Shown: in pieces, positions 63,694 to 64,000 of the stretch
Numbering within the stretch: the first letter of the stretch is position 1
Layout: the number at the start of each line of letters is the position of its first letter
Source of the DNA: Ascoidea asiatica
Lineage: Eukaryota > Ascomycota > Saccharomycetes > Ascoideales > Ascoideaceae
Direction of reading: 5' to 3'
NCBI GenBank assembly: GCA_001600695.1
Contig: BCKQ01000011.1
Span: forward strand, 443,310-507,309
DNA length: 64,000 bases
The notes under the pieces: generated by a model
Told to the model about the DNA's origin: nothing
The model's database searches: none
What the model saw: the letters and a program-made list of their open reading frames with translations, nothing else
Position numbers and translations under genes: made by a program

Positions 63694-64000
63694 GTTGGAA
63701 ATAATAGAGACCTATATATGTTAGGGCATATATTGGTACTAACACCATAGGTGGTGAAGGTCTAAAAGACACGTATCTATAGTAAACGTAAAAGAATTAT
63801 GTATTATACAATAATGTGTGTACACTATGTATAATTATGCATAGAGATGCATAATTAGGCATAAATATACATATTGTTGCATAAAGTTGCATTAAGTTGC
63901 ATGAAGAATACATCAATTTACATGACCTTGCATGAGTCTGTGTACAGGTACACAAGTAGTAGGATATCATGTTATATTCTAGTCACATGTCATAGGTCAT
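63694..64000. mobile_element. LTR-like sequence, truncated by the window edge
   Basis: TGTTGGAAATAATAGAGACC at 63694 resembles the TGTTGGAAT start of yeast retrotransposon LTRs, and it sits only about 30 bases beyond the most N-terminal RT sequence. It could be the old element's own LTR next to an internal deletion, or a solo LTR inserted into the relic. Yeast LTRs begin TGTTG and end CAACA, so the start alone does not give orientation. It includes TACTAAC near 63735 and a phased repeat near its visible end. Confidence 0.4.
63839..63933. repeat. 10-bp-phased [GA]CAT array
   Basis: GCAT or ACAT begins at 63839, 63849, 63859, 63869, 63879, 63889, 63899, 63910, 63920 and 63930, that is ten times with a 10-base step and a single 1-base slip. 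The best-preserved units read TTGCATAAAG and TTGCATTAAG. Confidence 0.85.

Noticed and set aside
1-64000. CRISPR arrays, operons or bacterial mobile elements.
   Set aside because: The sequence is eukaryotic; repeats present are short tandem arrays without spacers.

Overview
The window is about 64 kb of nuclear DNA from a very AT-rich budding yeast (Saccharomycotina). The evidence is the gene set (HOG1, CDC3, PHO84, SSO1, SPT7, STB3, NMA111, MAM33, HRD1), which matches recognised yeast families, plus compact yeast-type introns with GTATGT donors and TACTAAC branch sites, and mostly intronless genes. A probable complex I accessory subunit (49879-50634) would place it outside Saccharomycetaceae. 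CTG codons are so rare that I could not decide between the standard code and a CUG-reassigned code. An Ascoidea/Saccharomycopsis-type AT-rich yeast is possible but is only a guess.

Layout. 1-7835: two divergently transcribed large proteins of unknown function that look like paralogues of each other. 8077-13951: phosphoglycerate mutase and a PHO84-type phosphate transporter, with a 3.4 kb gap between them that holds Pho4-type sites and decamer arrays. 16841-22793: STB3-like repressor, S-formylglutathione hydrolase and mitochondrial porin. 23124-32956: SPT7 (SAGA), TAF13 (TFIID) and ELP1 (Elongator), a transcription and tRNA-modification cluster. 33600-36824: an unrecognised nuclear-looking 880-residue protein and ADI1 of methionine salvage. 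37300-41080: a gene graveyard with a broken PHO84-like C-terminus, another decayed gene, and a stray copy of the 3' end of HRD1. 41084-45344: HRD1 and a HOG1 kinase with an unusual long N-terminal tail. 45991-48235: two intron-containing ribosomal protein genes, RPL43 and RPP1. 48474-60014: MAM33, a probable complex I subunit, CDC3, pyruvate decarboxylase, SSO1 and NMA111. 61340-64000: remains of a Ty3/gypsy retrotransposon next to an LTR-like sequence.

The genes are independent eukaryotic units, not operons. Functional links visible in the sequence are the divergent SPT7/TAF13 pair, GPM1 and PDC in glycolysis and fermentation, and the growth-related ribosomal genes with Tbf1/Rap1/Cbf1-like promoter motifs. 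Coding DNA is extremely AT-rich, while several upstream regions are clearly richer in GC, so GC islands here tend to mark promoters rather than genes. Tandem arrays with an exact 10-bp period recur in non-coding DNA. The strongest candidates for something undescribed are the divergent paralogue pair at the left edge, the Hog1 N-terminal extension, the regularly spaced 28-bp repeats upstream of PDC, and the 10-bp-phased arrays.
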